Assembly (NCBI GenBank): GCA_015179125.1
Contig: WHVA01000031.1
Location: 372,001 to 436,000 of the forward strand
DNA: 64,000 nt
Origin: Gautieria morchelliformis
Lineage: Eukaryota; Basidiomycota; Agaricomycetes; Gomphales; Gomphaceae
Direction: 5' to 3'
How positions within the stretch are numbered: position 1 is the first letter of the stretch; each line of letters starts with the position of its first letter. A program made the translations under genes and the position numbers. A model generated the notes under the pieces. That model was not told where the DNA came from, ran no database searches, and saw only the letters and a list, made by a program, of their open reading frames with translations. Positions 11,947 through 24,023 of the stretch are shown here, piece after piece.

Positions 11947-14900
11947 ATGAACGAAGAAAACAAAAACAGACGATACTTGCGAGTTAGACAACAGAACGTG
12001 AACAAGTCACTTACGGCAACAGCAGATCTATTAGCTTGCTGCCACCCGGAAAAGTTCGACATCATAGCCATACAAGAACCCTACATCGATTTTCTAGGGA
12101 ATGCTCGAGCGTCGCCTCACTGGTACTCCATATACCCAGAAGCACATTTCCGAGACAGAAGCAAAAGAACAAGATCAATGATACTGGTCGGCGAAAGCAT
12201 AGCAACCAAGGCGTGGGTGGTGATAGAAGTAGGCACGCCAGACATCACGGCAGCAAAGATAAAAACAGAGACCGGTGTCGTGCTCATATACAACATATAC
12301 TGTGATTGTACACACTCTGACGCTATAAAATCATTACAGGAACACCTACAGGAAAGCGCTAGGAGCGAGCGACTGCAGCAGGAAAACGTCGAAGGGGTGA
12401 TATGGCTGGGGGACTTTAACAGGCACTATCCAATATGGGACGAGGATAGGAACGCACACCTATTCACTCGAAGCAATTTGGACGAAGCACAGATACTGCT
12501 CAACGCAGTTGCAGATCATGACATGCAGATGGTGCTACCGAAAGGAACACCAACGCTGAGAGCTATGTCGACTGGAAATTACACACGCACTGACAATGTG
12601 TTCGTCTCCACAGACATGATACAAACCATATTGAGCTGCGACACAGTACCTGAGCAACAGCCCACCAAGAGTGATCACCTTCCCGTGGACACAGTCATCG
12701 ACATCACCCCAGACACAATCGCGTACGTACCGAGAGCGAACTACAGACAGGTAGACTGGGAAGACTTCAACAAGCACCTCCAAGAGCGACTCAAAAACAG
12801 CACAGCAGAAGCAGAACCGACAAGCGCACTAGAGTTCGAACGGCAGCTCAGAGCGGTCACGACAGCCATCGCTCAGACGGTAGAGGAGGTGGTTCCCAAA
12901 ACTAAGCCATCTCCATACATGAAGAGATGGTGGTCGGCCAAGCTGACTCGCACACGAACAGAGACCAGAAAGATCGGTAGAAAATCGTACGCTCGAAGGG
13001 GAGACCCAACAGACAAAGTACACAACGACTACAGGACAGCCAGGAACCAGTATGCAAATGCCATCGAGAAATCGAAACGAGAGCACTGGGATGCGTTCCT
13101 GGAGGAGGTCGACATGAAAACAGTATGGACAGTGCATAGATACGCGTCGGCGGATGCATCAGACGGCGGCAGAGCGAGGATACCAATCCTCAGGGCGAGG
13201 CGAGAGGACGGGACGGTGTGCGTGGCAGCGACGAACGAACAAAAGACACAAGTTCTTTACGACAACTTCTTTCCGGAAGTAAGGGCTGGAACGGAGGAAG
13301 TCCCAGCTGACTACGAGTATCCGGAGCCGGCTTTCGATTTCGAACCCATCACAGACGCGCAGATAACAAGAGCGGTCGAAAAACTGAACCCCTTCAAGGC
13401 CCCGGGGCCTAACGGTATCCCAAATGTCGTGATCAAGCGCTGCATTAATGTATTGCTCCCACTCCTAGGCCCACTGTTCAGAGCTACCTTTAGTCTGGAT
13501 ACATACCCCAAGGAGTGGCGAGATTCGGTCACCAAAGTCCTGAGAAAGCCAGGCAAACCGGACTATACGGCGCCGAGTGCATATCGCCCCATAGCCCTCC
13601 TTGACACGATAGGCAAGGTGCTATTGGCATGCGTGGCTGAAGACCTGGTGAAGATGACAGAAAGACATCAGCTGTTGCCCAGCAATCATTATGGGTGCAG
13701 ACCAGGGCGCACCACCACCGACCCACTGCACCACATAGTGTCAGCCACCAAGGATGCGTGGAGGAGAGGAAGGGTCATGGGGATACTTTTCCTGGATATC
13801 AAAGGTGCCTTTCCGAGTATAGTACTGGATAGACTGATACACAATATGAGGCGGCGAGGGATACCCACAGAATACACAAACTGGATACGCAGGAGGGTGG
13901 AGGGCCAAAACACCGTGGTAAGCTTCGATGACCACACAGCGCTGGCGAGACAAGTACAACGCGGCATGGACCAAGGATGCCCGGTGTCAGCAATCGCGTA
14001 CCAATATTACAACACCGACTTTCTAGATACAACCAACCGTAGAAGCAGAGAGGATTGCGTGGGTTTCGTGGATGACACCACCGTCATGGCCGAAGGGTCA
14101 ACTTTGCAAGAAGCCTTCGACAAGCTCAGAGATATCATGACCAGAACGGCAGGCGCGCTAGAATGGGCCGACACGCACGACTGCTCCTTCGAGATAAGCA
14201 AGTTTGGCCTCATGGGACTCACCAGGAGGAGAGAGAAGGATCCTGGAAGGCCCAGCAAAACCAGGCCCACAGCGAGACCAGCGATCACAATAGGCCGACA
14301 CACCATCCAACCAACCACGGCCCACAAGTGCTTGGGAGTCATCCTGGATCAAGAGCTGCGATTCAGAGAACACGCGAACTACGCGCTCAAGAAGGGAGAG
14401 AAATACATCGTGCAATACAGAAGGCTAACGAAAATGACGAAAGGATCCACAGCTAAGCACATGAGACAATACTACCTCGCTGTTGCCGTGCCCAAAATGC
14501 TGTACGCCGCTGATATATTTCTAATACCAGGCACAAGATACAACAAGGGTAACAAAGGGTTTATGAACAAGCTCGCGAGAATCCAGAGGCAAGCGGCTCT
14601 GACCATAACAGGAGCCATGAACACCACCACAAGCGACACACTGGATGCGCACGCGAACCTGCACCCTTTCCCGCTGCTAGTAGCCAAGGTCATACACAGA
14701 GCAGCGGTCAGGATAGCGTGCTTACCAGGAGAACACCCGCTCGCGCTCGGGGCTCGGAGGGCAGCCAAAAGATATGTCCAGAATCACAGAGCTCCCCTCC
14801 ATGAGATGATGCACACGTTTGATCTACAGCCCGATGAAATGGAAAAAATACGGCCGGTCATCCTGGGACCAAAATGGTCCCCATCTCACGAGATCAGGAT

Positions 14901-15901
14901 ACCACAGGACAAGCAGAGCGCCATTGAAGAGATAGAAGAGGAAGAAGTGGAAGTAATAATATACACAGATGGCTCCAGCTTAGAAGGGGGAGTAGGGGCG
15001 GCGGCGGTGCTGTACAGGAACGGGATCGAGCAGCAGGTGGTCAGGCTACACATGGGAACCGATCAAGACCATATGGTATTCGAGGCCGAACTAGCAGGGG
15101 CGGCGATAGGAGCAAAGCTGCTAAGAACAGAGAGGAACCAGGTACGTGATAGCAGTGGACAACCAAGCCGCCATATGGACATCTAGGAAAGAGAAGCCCA
15201 TGCCCACGCAATACCTGGTGGAAGCGCTGCACAGGCAGCTACAAGCGGTTCACCAACGACAGCCCACATCAGAAATAGTAGTGAGATGGGTCCCGGGACA
15301 CGAGGGCGTAAGAGGAAACGAAAGGGCTGATGAGGAAGCAAAGAGGTCGGCGAAAGGGGAGAATAGTGAGGAGAGACTCATACCAATCGAGTGCAGGGGC
15401 AAGCTCCCCATAAGCAAAGCGGCGGAACTGCAGAGATTTCAAAAACACATCAAAGGGGAAGCTAGGGAGAAGTTCGCCAGGTCGCCCAGAGCCAGAATCG
15501 CACTCAAAATCGACCCATCCATGCCGTCAACAGCTTACGCCAGACTCTGCGAAGGCCTACCGCACAGACACTCCAGCCTGCTAGTGCAGCTCCACACAGG
15601 CCACGCGGCCCTCAACAGACATCTACATAAAATAGGCAAGGCCGACACGCCTATATGCCCAGCGTGCAGGAAGGCAGAGGAGACGGTATATCATTTTCTA
15701 TTTAGATGCCCAGCGTACAACCGACAGAGGAAGACCATGCAAAGGCAACTACGACGAGGAGCAACATCTGCAAGAACGGTCCTTGGAAAACCAAAAGCGC
15801 TGAAACATCTATTCAGATATGTACACGAGACTGGAAGACTACAGGGAACATATGGAGACCTCCAACTGCGACAGGAGACGGGGGAGAGACAGAGAGGATA
15901 G
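11947..15901 (+). pseudogene. LINE ORF2: endonuclease, reverse transcriptase, RNase H; one frameshift
   Basis: Makes the nick and the cDNA for target-primed reverse transcription. From the first ATG at 11947: endonuclease with IQEPY (about residue 44), WLGDFNRHYPIWD and SDHLPVDT. RT begins KAPGPNGIPNVVIK, with YRPIALLDTIGKV, FLDIKGAFPSI and the active site GFVDDTTVM. RNase H begins IIYTDGSSLEGGVG, then FEAELAGAAIG. Near 15142-15146 the frame shifts: the 11947 frame stops at 15186, while AVDNQAAIW, WVPGHEGVRGNERADEEA and the finger CPACRKAEETVYHFLFRCPAY continue in the next frame to 15901. The RNase H catalytic D-E-D-D set is present across the break. The rest of the protein looks undamaged, so the lesion may be recent. 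Confidence 0.88.
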
Positions 15902-16109
15902 ACCGGCTAGGAAGCAACAGGCGCCAGGCGCAATGATACCCACCTCGCCTCATCAGGCATGGACACGCCCAGGGCATCGCCCACAGAGCACAAGCGGGGA
16001 TAGAGAAAAAGAGGAAAAGCAGACATACCTGTAGACTGGCGCTTTGTAGAAACAAGTCTTACATAGGGCATAGCCCCAAAATAATATAAATCAGAGTAAG
16101 GGGTTGGGG

Positions 16110-16695
16110 TCGAGTGAATAATGATGTGATAAAGATCTCAAGCAGTGTTCTGGTGAGAGATAAGAGCAATGTTCTAGAGTTCTAGATTTAAGCAATGTTC
16201 TTGGTGCAATAAGAGTTGAGGAGGAAACAATAATAGTCCAAAGAAGCTTATAACTCGAAGCTCTAGGAAAAAGATTGTTAAGTCGCTTGTTTATTCGTAT
16301 CTAGAGTCCAAGTATTTAAGCAGTGTAGGATAGGGGGAAATAATCATGTGTGAGTGTAATAATCATGTGAAATATGATGCTACTTAGGGGATAGGAGCAT
16401 AATGATGTCAACAGTGATGCAACAGCTCCTATATGGCTAATCTCTTCATAAATGATGGAGATGATGCAATAAATGATGTCAGACCAGTGGAATGATGACT
16501 CGACTCGATAATAGGCATGAAAATGAACTCTTAACTCAATGGTACGCATGTCTGCGCCTCGACTCGATGTTTGACTCATGGTACGCATGTATGCGCCTCG
16601 ACTCGACTTGGAATGATGGGAAAATAAGGTGAGTGATAAGAGAAATGAGAAGTGAGATTGTCCTGATTGAAACTGTCCTTCCTCCTCCAATAACA
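16110..16695 (-). repeat. 3' LTR of the copia element
   Basis: On the minus strand it starts TGTTATTGGAGGAGG right after a purine tract. It contains two direct repeats (gagtcgaggcgca.acatgcg, about 16530-16605) and a TATA-like ttaaatac near 16310. The far end near 16110 is approximate; no second copy of this LTR was found in the window. Confidence 0.6.
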
Positions 16696-16702
16696 CTCCC
16701 CC

Positions 16703-18240
16703 TCAAACTCGACATATTCCTAGAAATTCTAGGATATGGAGATGTTTGCGTGGAGATAATGGCTTTGTGAGAATGTCCGCAGGATTGTCCATCGCAGGAA
16801 TATAATGTAGTTTGATGTTCCCATTGGTGATCTGTTCCTTTGTATAATGGAAGTGAACATCAATATGTTTTGTGCGACTGTTATTGATGTTGTCTTGGGA
16901 AAATGCGATGGAGGATTGGTTGTCGGTAAATATGGTGATGGGAGCAAGGTTATGCTGAAAATCTTTTCCCATTCTTATAAGCCATATTCCTTCTGCTGAT
17001 GCAAAGGATCCTGCAACCAGTTCCGATTCCATTGATGATCGGCTCACAAGATTCTGTTTCTTTGATGCCCAAGAGATAGGGCCACCATTGAACATAAAAA
17101 CCCATCCTGTGGTAGACTTCCTATCATCCTTGTCTCCTGCGAAGTCTGCGTCTGTGAATCCTGCAAGTCCATGAGCATATCCCTTTGTGCCATCACCATG
17201 ACTTGAGAATGTGATGCCAAATTCTTTTGTGTTGATTAAGTAGCGTAGAATTCGTTTGGCAGCTTCCCAGTGAGTGATGTTGGGTTTGGATGCAAATTGT
17301 GCACATTTGTTGACTGCATAGGATATGTCTGGTCGAGTGGCCACTGCACAGTAGTTGAGACTTCCAATCAATGATGAATAGGATATATCCATAATATCAT
17401 TTGGATTGGTGGAGATTCTGAATTCGATGTTTGGTCCATGGGTGAGTTTGTAGCACGTCCAGCTGTAACATCGAATCGTTTTGAAATAGAGTTGATAAAG
17501 GATGGTTGGGAAATGTGAATGGTGCCCAGTTCTTGATTCCTGATGATTCGAATTCCCAAAAGCCGGCTTGGTTCACCTAGGTCTTGGATGTCAAAGCTCC
17601 CCCTCACATCTCTGATCATTTTCTCCATTGTTTCCTTGGAATTTGCAGCCATTAATCCATCATCCACATACCAGCCCACTACAGCCACCTCTCCTTTGTC
17701 TCCAAACCTGAAAAACATTGTTTGATCTGCTTCCCCTGCCTTGAACCCCATCTTCTCTAATTCCTTCCTCAAAGTATTGTGCCACACTCTTCCTGATTGT
17801 TTCAACCCATAGATCCCCTTGTTTAACTTGCAGACAAGATGTTCCTCTCCTGGTTTGATAAAACCCTCTGGTTGGCGCATATACACAGTGTCCTCAAGTT
17901 TGCCATTGAGATATGCGCCCTTTACATCCACATGGCGCAGTTCAAGGTTGTACTTGCAACCTAATGCAAGAATGAGTCGAATTGAGGTTAATCTGATAGT
18001 GGGGGAGAATGTTTCTTGATAATCGATGCCTGGAACTTGTGAAAAGCCTTGTGCCACTAGTCTTGATTTGAAATTGTTTATATCGCCTATATTGTCTCGT
18101 TTGACTCTGAAAACCCAACGGCATCCTATAATATTCGTGTTCGGAGGACATTCGACCAGGGTCCAGGTATAGTAACCTGTGAGTGTGTCGTATTCCACCT
18201 CGCATGATTTCCTCCACTGTGATGCATTTTCCGAGCTCAA
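16703..18240 (-). pseudogene. copia pol fragment (RT + RNase H), frameshifted
   Basis: The RT segment (18240 down to about 17390) begins near SQWRKSCEVEYDTL and shows WVFRVKRDNIGDINNFKSRL, ETFSPTIRLTSIR, LRHVDVKGAYLNGKL, GLKQSGRVWHNTL and the catalytic VVGWYVDDGLMAA. A frame change at about 17370-17392 leads to the RNase H part: SLIGSLNYCAVATRPDIS, WEAAKRILRYLINTKEFG, GFTDADFAGDKDDRKSTTG, SSMESELVAGSFA and KHIDVHFHYTKEQI, ending ILTKPLSPRKHLHILEFLGI. One frameshift and the missing N-terminal two thirds make it dead. Catalytic residues of RT and RNase H are still present. Confidence 0.88.
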
Positions 18241-18343
18241 TTCGTTATTTCATTGCCTTGCCATGATGGGAAGGACCGGGAGGAGTGTGCGCATTAACTC
18301 GAGCGCAGGAGATGTAGGGAAAAGAACTTGATAGTGAGGACAC

Positions 18344-18617
18344 TGTTAACTCACTCAACTGGACTCAACAATGTGAGTGAATGGGCTGAAACCAATGATT
18401 TGTTGTAGCTAAAGTCCTAGCTACTTATACAGTGGTGAACAGGGGTAAACCCCTATGGAACATTGGATTAGGAGTGCATACATCACTAATGATGTCAATG
18501 ATGATGCTGTGTGCCCCTAGGTGGATAATCCATTGTTGATGGTGTATGCCCCTAGGAGGATAATCCATTGATGATGATGCATGCCCCTAGGAAATACCCC
18601 TCTAGAATCCAATAACA
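18344..18617 (-). repeat. 274-bp LTR-like sequence, TGTTA...TAACA ends
   Basis: On the minus strand it begins TGTTATTGGATTC and ends GAGTTAACA. It has a TATA-like tataagta and three short internal repeats (cctaggggca.. blocks at about 18505-18590). It shares only the first ~10 bases with the neighbouring 3' LTR, so it is probably a solo LTR or 5' LTR of another copia family. No TSD found. A run of 24 A follows at 18641-18664. Confidence 0.5.
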
Positions 18618-18861
18618 CAAAAGACTTAAAATTGGATAACAAAAAAAAAAAAAAAAAAAAAAAAGTGGGTGTCTACTCGTTGTGCGCAGATGGGGTGTGG
18701 GTTAAGGATTGTGCGGGGGTTTTGGGGGGGGAGGAAGCGTTTGGTGGCATTGACGTAGTCGAGCGTGTATTCTACACATTCAGGGTCTGATAGAAGCTTG
18801 GAGAGGTTGAGTGCGTCCCATCATAGTACGTTGACTACAGGCTGTCGATGACGGGCGTGCG

Positions 18862-19770
18862 CTACACAGGAGAGCAGAAATGTCGGACCGTTTCTTTGCA
18901 CTGGTTGCAGGCGGGGCATATTGGGGTGTCGCTGGCCCCTATTTTGTGCAGATGTCGGTGGAGGTGAGCGTGTCCCGTTCTGAGCTGCATGAGGATGCTG
19001 GATTGGCGCCGTGGGAGGCCGTTCGCAATTTTGCAGTAACCGTCTGATGGGGCGTTTGGGTCCATCTTGTGGAATCTTTGATATCTGGGTGATTGTTCAA
19101 ACATGCGTATGACTGTGGTTTTGAGCTGCTTTTTGTACGTTGCCTTGAGAGCTGACTTGCTGCTCAGTAAGCGCGAGCGTAGTTTTCTGGGAAGGGATTG
19201 GGGTGAGCTACTGTGTCCTCCCGCTGCCTCTTTAGCTAGCTCATCGGCTGCCTCATTCCTTACAATACCTTTGTGTCCGGGTACCCATCGTACCTCGAAT
19301 GGAACGCCTTGATGTCGCTCCGCGGCCTGCTGTATTTGATGGAGGAAGTGGTCAAGGAGGTGTTGCCCTGGGCCGCCCTTGCGGCTGTCGAGCGCTTTGA
19401 TCGCTGCCTGATTGTCGATGGCGATGGATACTCCATCCAGGAAGTCATATTCTTGTAGCATGGTGGCGGCCAGTATCAATCCTACAACCTCCGCCTCGTA
19501 TACTGTGTGCTCTGCGTCAGTTCCTAGGTAATACTGCAGCTCCTTCCTTTGAGTGCTGTTGATAAACATTACCGCGGCTGCTCCGACCCCTCCGTCGAGG
19601 CTGGAACCGTCTGCGTAAATCTTGATGGAGGATGTGTCCATCTTGTCCTGGGAGATTGCCTCTTTCTCGCTCTCGGCTATTCTGATGCGCATGGGAGGGT
19701 TCCATGATGGGTTGTGTCATATCGTTTGGATGCCTCCACTTTGACAGCGCATATAACCGTTTTTCCTTTC
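18862..19770 (-). pseudogene. 5'-truncated Tad1-like LINE, RNase H and C-terminal finger
   Basis: Same end-of-ORF2 architecture as the large LINE but clearly diverged in sequence. RNase H: IKIYADGSSLDGGVGAAAVM, TVYEAEVVGLILAA, AIDNQAAIKAL and WVPGHKGIVRNEAADELAKE. Then comes the tail GLPRRQSSILMQLRTGH...HLHKIGASDTPICPAC and a damaged ETVRHF finger. Coding similarity also appears in a shifted frame at 19700-19770. The endonuclease and RT are absent, the classic product of incomplete target-primed reverse transcription. The 3' boundary (about 18700-18860) is unclear. Confidence 0.82.
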
Positions 19771-19780
19771 GTTCCACCTC

Positions 19781-20970
19781 ATGACGTCCTCTATCACTTC
19801 ATTCATCCCTGAGAACTGGGCTTGCCCCAAAATGTCCAAGCTTCTCCTGGGTGGTGAAAACTATGAGTCCTGGGCCAGCGAAGCCAAAGCTGTTCTCGCT
19901 ACTAGTGGGTTATGGAAGTACTTTGACACGAACGATCCTTGCTTGACCATCCCTCCTGGCACCAAACCGTCTGAAAAAGACCTCTGGATTGCGAAGAAAC
20001 CACACTCGTCTTCACCGTTCAGCTAATGATGGACCCTTCGCTCCACCATGTCATAGCTGGCTGTACTACTGCGTCCACCGCATGGAGCAAAGTCCGTGAA
20101 TCCTTCTCTACGCTGGGCCAGATGCATCAAGTCTCGCTACTCAAACGTGCGCTCTCCACTCGTTTCTCCCTGGCATCAATATCGACGTCACCCTTCTTGC
20201 ACTTGAGCACACTATGAAAGACATGTTTGCCACCCGTCCAATCAAGTAGGATGACTGGATGATCATTATCTGCTTGAACGCCCTCTCCCACGACTTCTTC
20301 ACTCCGATCCGCGAGCAACTCGAAGGTATCCTCACTTCTACAAAGGATGGCATTACATTTGACGGACTTAAAGCTCGCCTTTGTTTCGAAGCCTCTAAAG
20401 TCCGCCACGCTAATCAAGTTATTGCTGCTGAGGAAGCCCTCGCTGCTGTCACTGCCAAGAAACCCTCCTCCAGAGTTACCTGTGCGAATTGCAACAAGCC
20501 TGGCCACTTGAAGGAAAAATGTTGGCGTCCCGGTGGTGGTGACGAAGGTGGCGGCCCACGTGCACAGGCAAAGAAGGAGAAGGATGCCGCTCTTGCTGCT
20601 GATGCCAATGTTGCGGGGGAGACTAAGACTAAAACTGAATCAGCCAACCTTGCATCCTCTGCTACATCTGTGACGTCCCGTCCGATAACCTTTTACCAGC
20701 AAGATGATCACCTCTACGAGAACAACTGGTCTTTTGTGTGTACGGATGAAACTGATGCTGCATGTAGTATCTATTGGCTAGCACATCAACGTGGCAATAC
20801 TGGTGCACCTGAATCAGTACTTGCGTCGATGGTTCCCATCCCTCGATTCCTTGAATCTGGCGCATCCATTCACTGCACCCCATGCAGAGATGATTTCACC
20901 AAGCTTGTGCCAATCGAACCTCGTCCCATCAAAGGAATGAACGGTTCCATTGCCAAAGCCATCAGTGTAG
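19781..20970 (+). pseudogene. copia gag and start of protease, broken
   Basis: Gag-type protein of a copia element: starts MTSSITSFIPENW at 19781, then KLLLGGENYESWASEAKAVL (UBN2-like gag core). The frame shifts near 19995-20010 and again near 20170-20220. The 20259 frame carries the zinc knuckle CANCNKPGHLKEKC and reaches the protease motif, which reads FLESGASIHCT where the family has DSGA. Sequence is cut at 20970 by an X-family LTR. The Asp-to-Glu change in the protease and at least two frameshifts mark it as dead. Confidence 0.78.
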
Positions 20971-21977
20971 TGTCAAGATTGGATTTTGGGCGTTAATATC
21001 GCATGTTAGTGGCGAATGCCCGAATAGCGTGTGCGATCTAGCGAATCGCCCAGCGACCAGTGCCGAAGAGGTAAGGGTTAAGAAGTAAGAGGGTTACTCG
21101 AAAGGAATTCGCCCTGATCTACAGTCATAGCGAAATAGCCCGTGGCACTTGATGATGTAACGTGCAAGGTGTCACGGAAAGGTTGTCTAAGTAGCGACAA
21201 TCCTTTCTCCAGTGAAGGCACTCCTTCGGAGCCCTTCGCTGACAGCACAGAAAATAACTCGAAGGCTAAGGTAACAAATATGAAGTATGAGAACTCACCA
21301 GCGATGCCTAAGTCCTCTTCTGGTCGAAGATAGAAATCTACAGGAGAAGGCTCAAGATGATGATCACAGCGAGGTCAGGTTTGCACAAGATGGACGTATG
21401 ATAATTAAACTGGAGAATATACATGTGAATGTAGACTACTTATACCGAATGCTCATATGGTGCTAGTGAATAGGAAAGAGGCCGTCTGGAGTCAGGGTTG
21501 GATAGGGGTGCGTGGTCAGGATACATAATAGATGGAATAGACATCCAATAGAATGGAAGAGGGGTGCGAACATGAAACGACGGAGAGGGAAGAAGGCGAA
21601 GGCCCCTATGTACGAAAACACACCTTGGGACCTGCATATACACCACCCTGCACGGACTCTTCATCTGCTGGGTTGGTCCCACATGACCTACGGGTAGGAT
21701 GCCCCGCAAATGCATTCTGGACATAGGAACACCCAAAGGGGGTTGAGTTGAGAAGATGATGGGACCAGTGATGAACCATCAACCCGGGTAAAGGATGTCG
21801 ATTGTGTTTTGATGGCGTGCCTGCTGGTGAATGATGCGAGTAGCGAATGGTCAGATGGTGAATGTGGCAAATAGCAAATGGAGCGAGGAGTGAATGGAGC
21901 GAAGACACGTGAACATGGAAGAGTGGTGAAAGGGACAACAGGGATAGCTGGGTACAAGAAATAAATGAGTCATGACA
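20971..21977 (-). repeat. X-family LTR (copy a)
   Basis: On the plus strand it reads TGTCAAGATTGG...GAGTCATGACA; the canonical LTR direction is minus (TGTCATGAC...CTTGACA), deduced from the polypurine tract beside copy e. The sequence after it (gcctgcacctcc) resembles the reversed polypurine tract, so this may be a 3' LTR. No TSD. A second piece of LTR-like sequence follows to about 22195. Confidence 0.75.
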
Positions 21978-22195
21978 GCCTGCACCTCCTTGCAATTCAT
22001 GATAGGACCAGTGATGAACCAACAATCCAGGTAAAGGATGTCGATCGTGTTCGATGGCATGGCTACTGGCAAATGATGCAAGTAGCGAATGGCCAGTTGG
22101 CGAATGTGGCGAATAGTGAATGGGGCAAGGGGTGAATGGAGGGAAGCGGAGCGAACATGGTCCATTCAGAAATATGTGCAATCGCCTAAATAAAC

Positions 22196-22955
22196 ACAAG
22201 ATTTATCAGCAGGCATGCGCTGCGCATGCAGTTTCATAATTAATCCATTGCAGCAGCAGCGGTGAGTTCAAAATTCAATACTTATTATTTTTCTTTGCCG
22301 TACAGTAAACCAACGTGGGGCCGGGATGCACTGCCATTCTTTCATATTCGGCTGGTGTTGGAATTTCTTATTACGGGGCCTCATAGCCTTCATGAAATTT
22401 GGTATCCTCGGACAAGTCGGACAACTTGTACAGCCCACTCCACTGATCATATTCCTAGGCCCCAGAATTTGTGTTTAGTAGCCACAAATAAAGTCTCACT
22501 ATCGATGCACTGTCACCTATGGCAATGTTACTCTTAACACTCTCCTCTTGTCAAGATCTTCATGGTAAAGTCCATGGCTCCTGAATACGACGATACGCAC
22601 CATGGACAATTGAGTATCTTATTCTTTTGGCTCGGAGAGTCTGTGCCACCTTAGCGCCAAGTGTGGCACTTCCAGGTGCTACTGAGCCCATGGGTGGCAC
22701 CATGGCTGTTGTTGATATCAGAAGCTTGTAGTGACTTACTGTGGAAGACCGAGGTATGGTGATCCTCTGTTCTCATTCTCACAGGTGCTAACATAATCAC
22801 GTGGAAATGTTCCCTTGCTGTCCACTGATTGTGATAGATACTTGCAGCCTAAATGCTAAAGTATTGCGGTTTGCCACCTCAGACACTGTCAAAGATGCTG
22901 ACGTTGATGGTGCAACAAAGGACCCACCGCAAAAACCGGTCACCAGTCTCCTGGA
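22196..22955 (-). repeat. W repeat, copy 1 (inverted relative to copy 2)
   Basis: About 760 bp that recurs in reverse complement at 58445-59220. Shared landmarks include tgttaagagtaacattgcc, gacaagaggagag (purine tract beside an LTR-like start), cagtggagtgggctgtacaa and ccggtcaccagtctcc. Probably the end of an LTR retrotransposon plus its LTR; orientation and superfamily are not certain. Confidence 0.65.
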
Positions 22956-23266
22956 TGTCAAGATTGGTTTTTAGGCGTTAATATTGTGTATTAGTGAACA
23001 CAGTGAATGCCCGAATAACTTGTGCGAATAAGTATGCCGTTCGGTGAATAGGTGAACCAATAAATGTTCACAAGATAAGAGGGCTGCCCGAACGGAGCTT
23101 GCCCTATCTACAGTTGTAGCGAAATAGCTCGTGGCACTTGACGATGTAACATGCAAGGTGTCATGGAAGGGTTGTCTAAGTAGGGACAATCCCTTCGCCG
23201 ACAGCACAGAAAATAGTTCGAAGGCTAAGGTAACGAAGATGAAGTATGAGAACTCACCAGTGATGC
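22956..23266 (-). repeat. X-family LTR (copy b), left piece
   Basis: Begins TGTCAAGATTGG and follows copy e closely until gaactcaccagtgatgc, where a Y LTR starts. The last ~80 bp of an X LTR reappear at 26700-26782, so Y sequences were inserted into this X LTR and the middle has been lost. Confidence 0.75.
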
Positions 23267-23990
23267 TGTTACGACTGTTCCGATCAACCATCTCCGCCAC
23301 CTCCACATATCCTCCGCACCACCTCCAACTCTATTCCAACATCCGCAACATCCGCAACATCCGCAACCCTCTACCTTGACCCCTTGTTCTTTCAGTACCC
23401 CTGGCCACCTCCAGATACCGGCCCCCGTACTCAATCCTGAGCACAGCAAGATACCATTTCCGTGGTTCTGCTTCTTCCGATGCCTATTGTACTTACTCGC
23501 CTTGTTCTTTGCCATTGTACTTACCCTACCCTGCACCCCCCTTGTCACCCCATTGTTCCGCATTAGTTACTTGCCCCGTATGTCTATCCTATTCCCGCAC
23601 TCTCCAGAACTTGCTTAGTATCATACCATTACCTGTTGTTTCTGCACTTTGTATAAAACCCCCTCATGTATGTCTCTGTTTCTGCAATCAGATAATCGAC
23701 TTCGATACGTGATTCCCTTCGCACTGTCTCCTGTTCTTAGCACAGCAAGTTTTGCTAGTCTTGCCTCCCTCCGCTCTCGATCCCCTGTCGTCCGCCTCTT
23801 CCCCTCCTCCGACCTTTGTTCTCCAACCCTCGCCCCTCAACCCTCAGTACTCTGTTCTTCCTTCCGCCATTTCCGATATCCGCAAGTCAATTCCAAAATA
23901 CCTAGGACGGTAGTTCATCAGGGGCGCAACACATAAGTTGAAGCCGTTGTCCTTTCCAGTTCCGACCTCCGGGAAGTCCAATACATAACA
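23267..23990 (+). repeat. Y gypsy 5' LTR, second LTR subtype
   Basis: TGTTACGAC...ATACATAACA, 724 bp, followed by the same self-primer segment and gag as the full Y element. The first half (ccgccacctccacatatcc type) differs from the LTRs of the full element, while the promoter/R part (tgtataaaacccc, gcaatcagataat) is shared. Confidence 0.85.
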
Positions 23991-24023
23991 GTATTATCTG
24001 ATTCCCACCTGATAACTACCGCT

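Larger units (their letters stand above)
9950..16085 (+). mobile_element. Tad1-like non-LTR retrotransposon (LINE), nearly full length
   Basis: Two-ORF LINE: ORF1 with three zinc knuckles, ORF2 with apurinic-type endonuclease, reverse transcriptase, RNase H and a C-terminal Cys/His finger, the layout of the fungal Tad1 clade. A GC-rich 5' region (G-rich from about 9950) precedes ORF1, as in a LINE 5' UTR with an internal promoter. The 3' UTR runs from 15902 to about 16085. There is no clear poly-A tail and I could not find a target-site duplication, so both ends are approximate. One frameshift in each ORF makes this copy non-autonomous. Confidence 0.85.
16110..18250 (-). mobile_element. Ty1/copia element, 5'-truncated, minus strand
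   Basis: The 3' half of a copia element: reverse transcriptase and RNase H, then a polypurine tract and a 3' LTR. Gag, protease and integrase are missing; the coding similarity begins at about 18240. On the minus strand pol ends in tga and is followed directly by gggggag and then the LTR start TGTTATTGG at 16695. Confidence 0.85.

Noticed and set aside
18641-18664. 24-A run as the poly-A tail of the LINE fragment at 18862-19770
   Set aside because: The LINE fragment is on the minus strand; its tail would be a T run on +, not an A run.
20971-21977. Solo LTR with TSD for X copy a
   Set aside because: Flanks tgtag and gcctg do not match; unlike copies c and d this one cannot be called a clean solo insertion.
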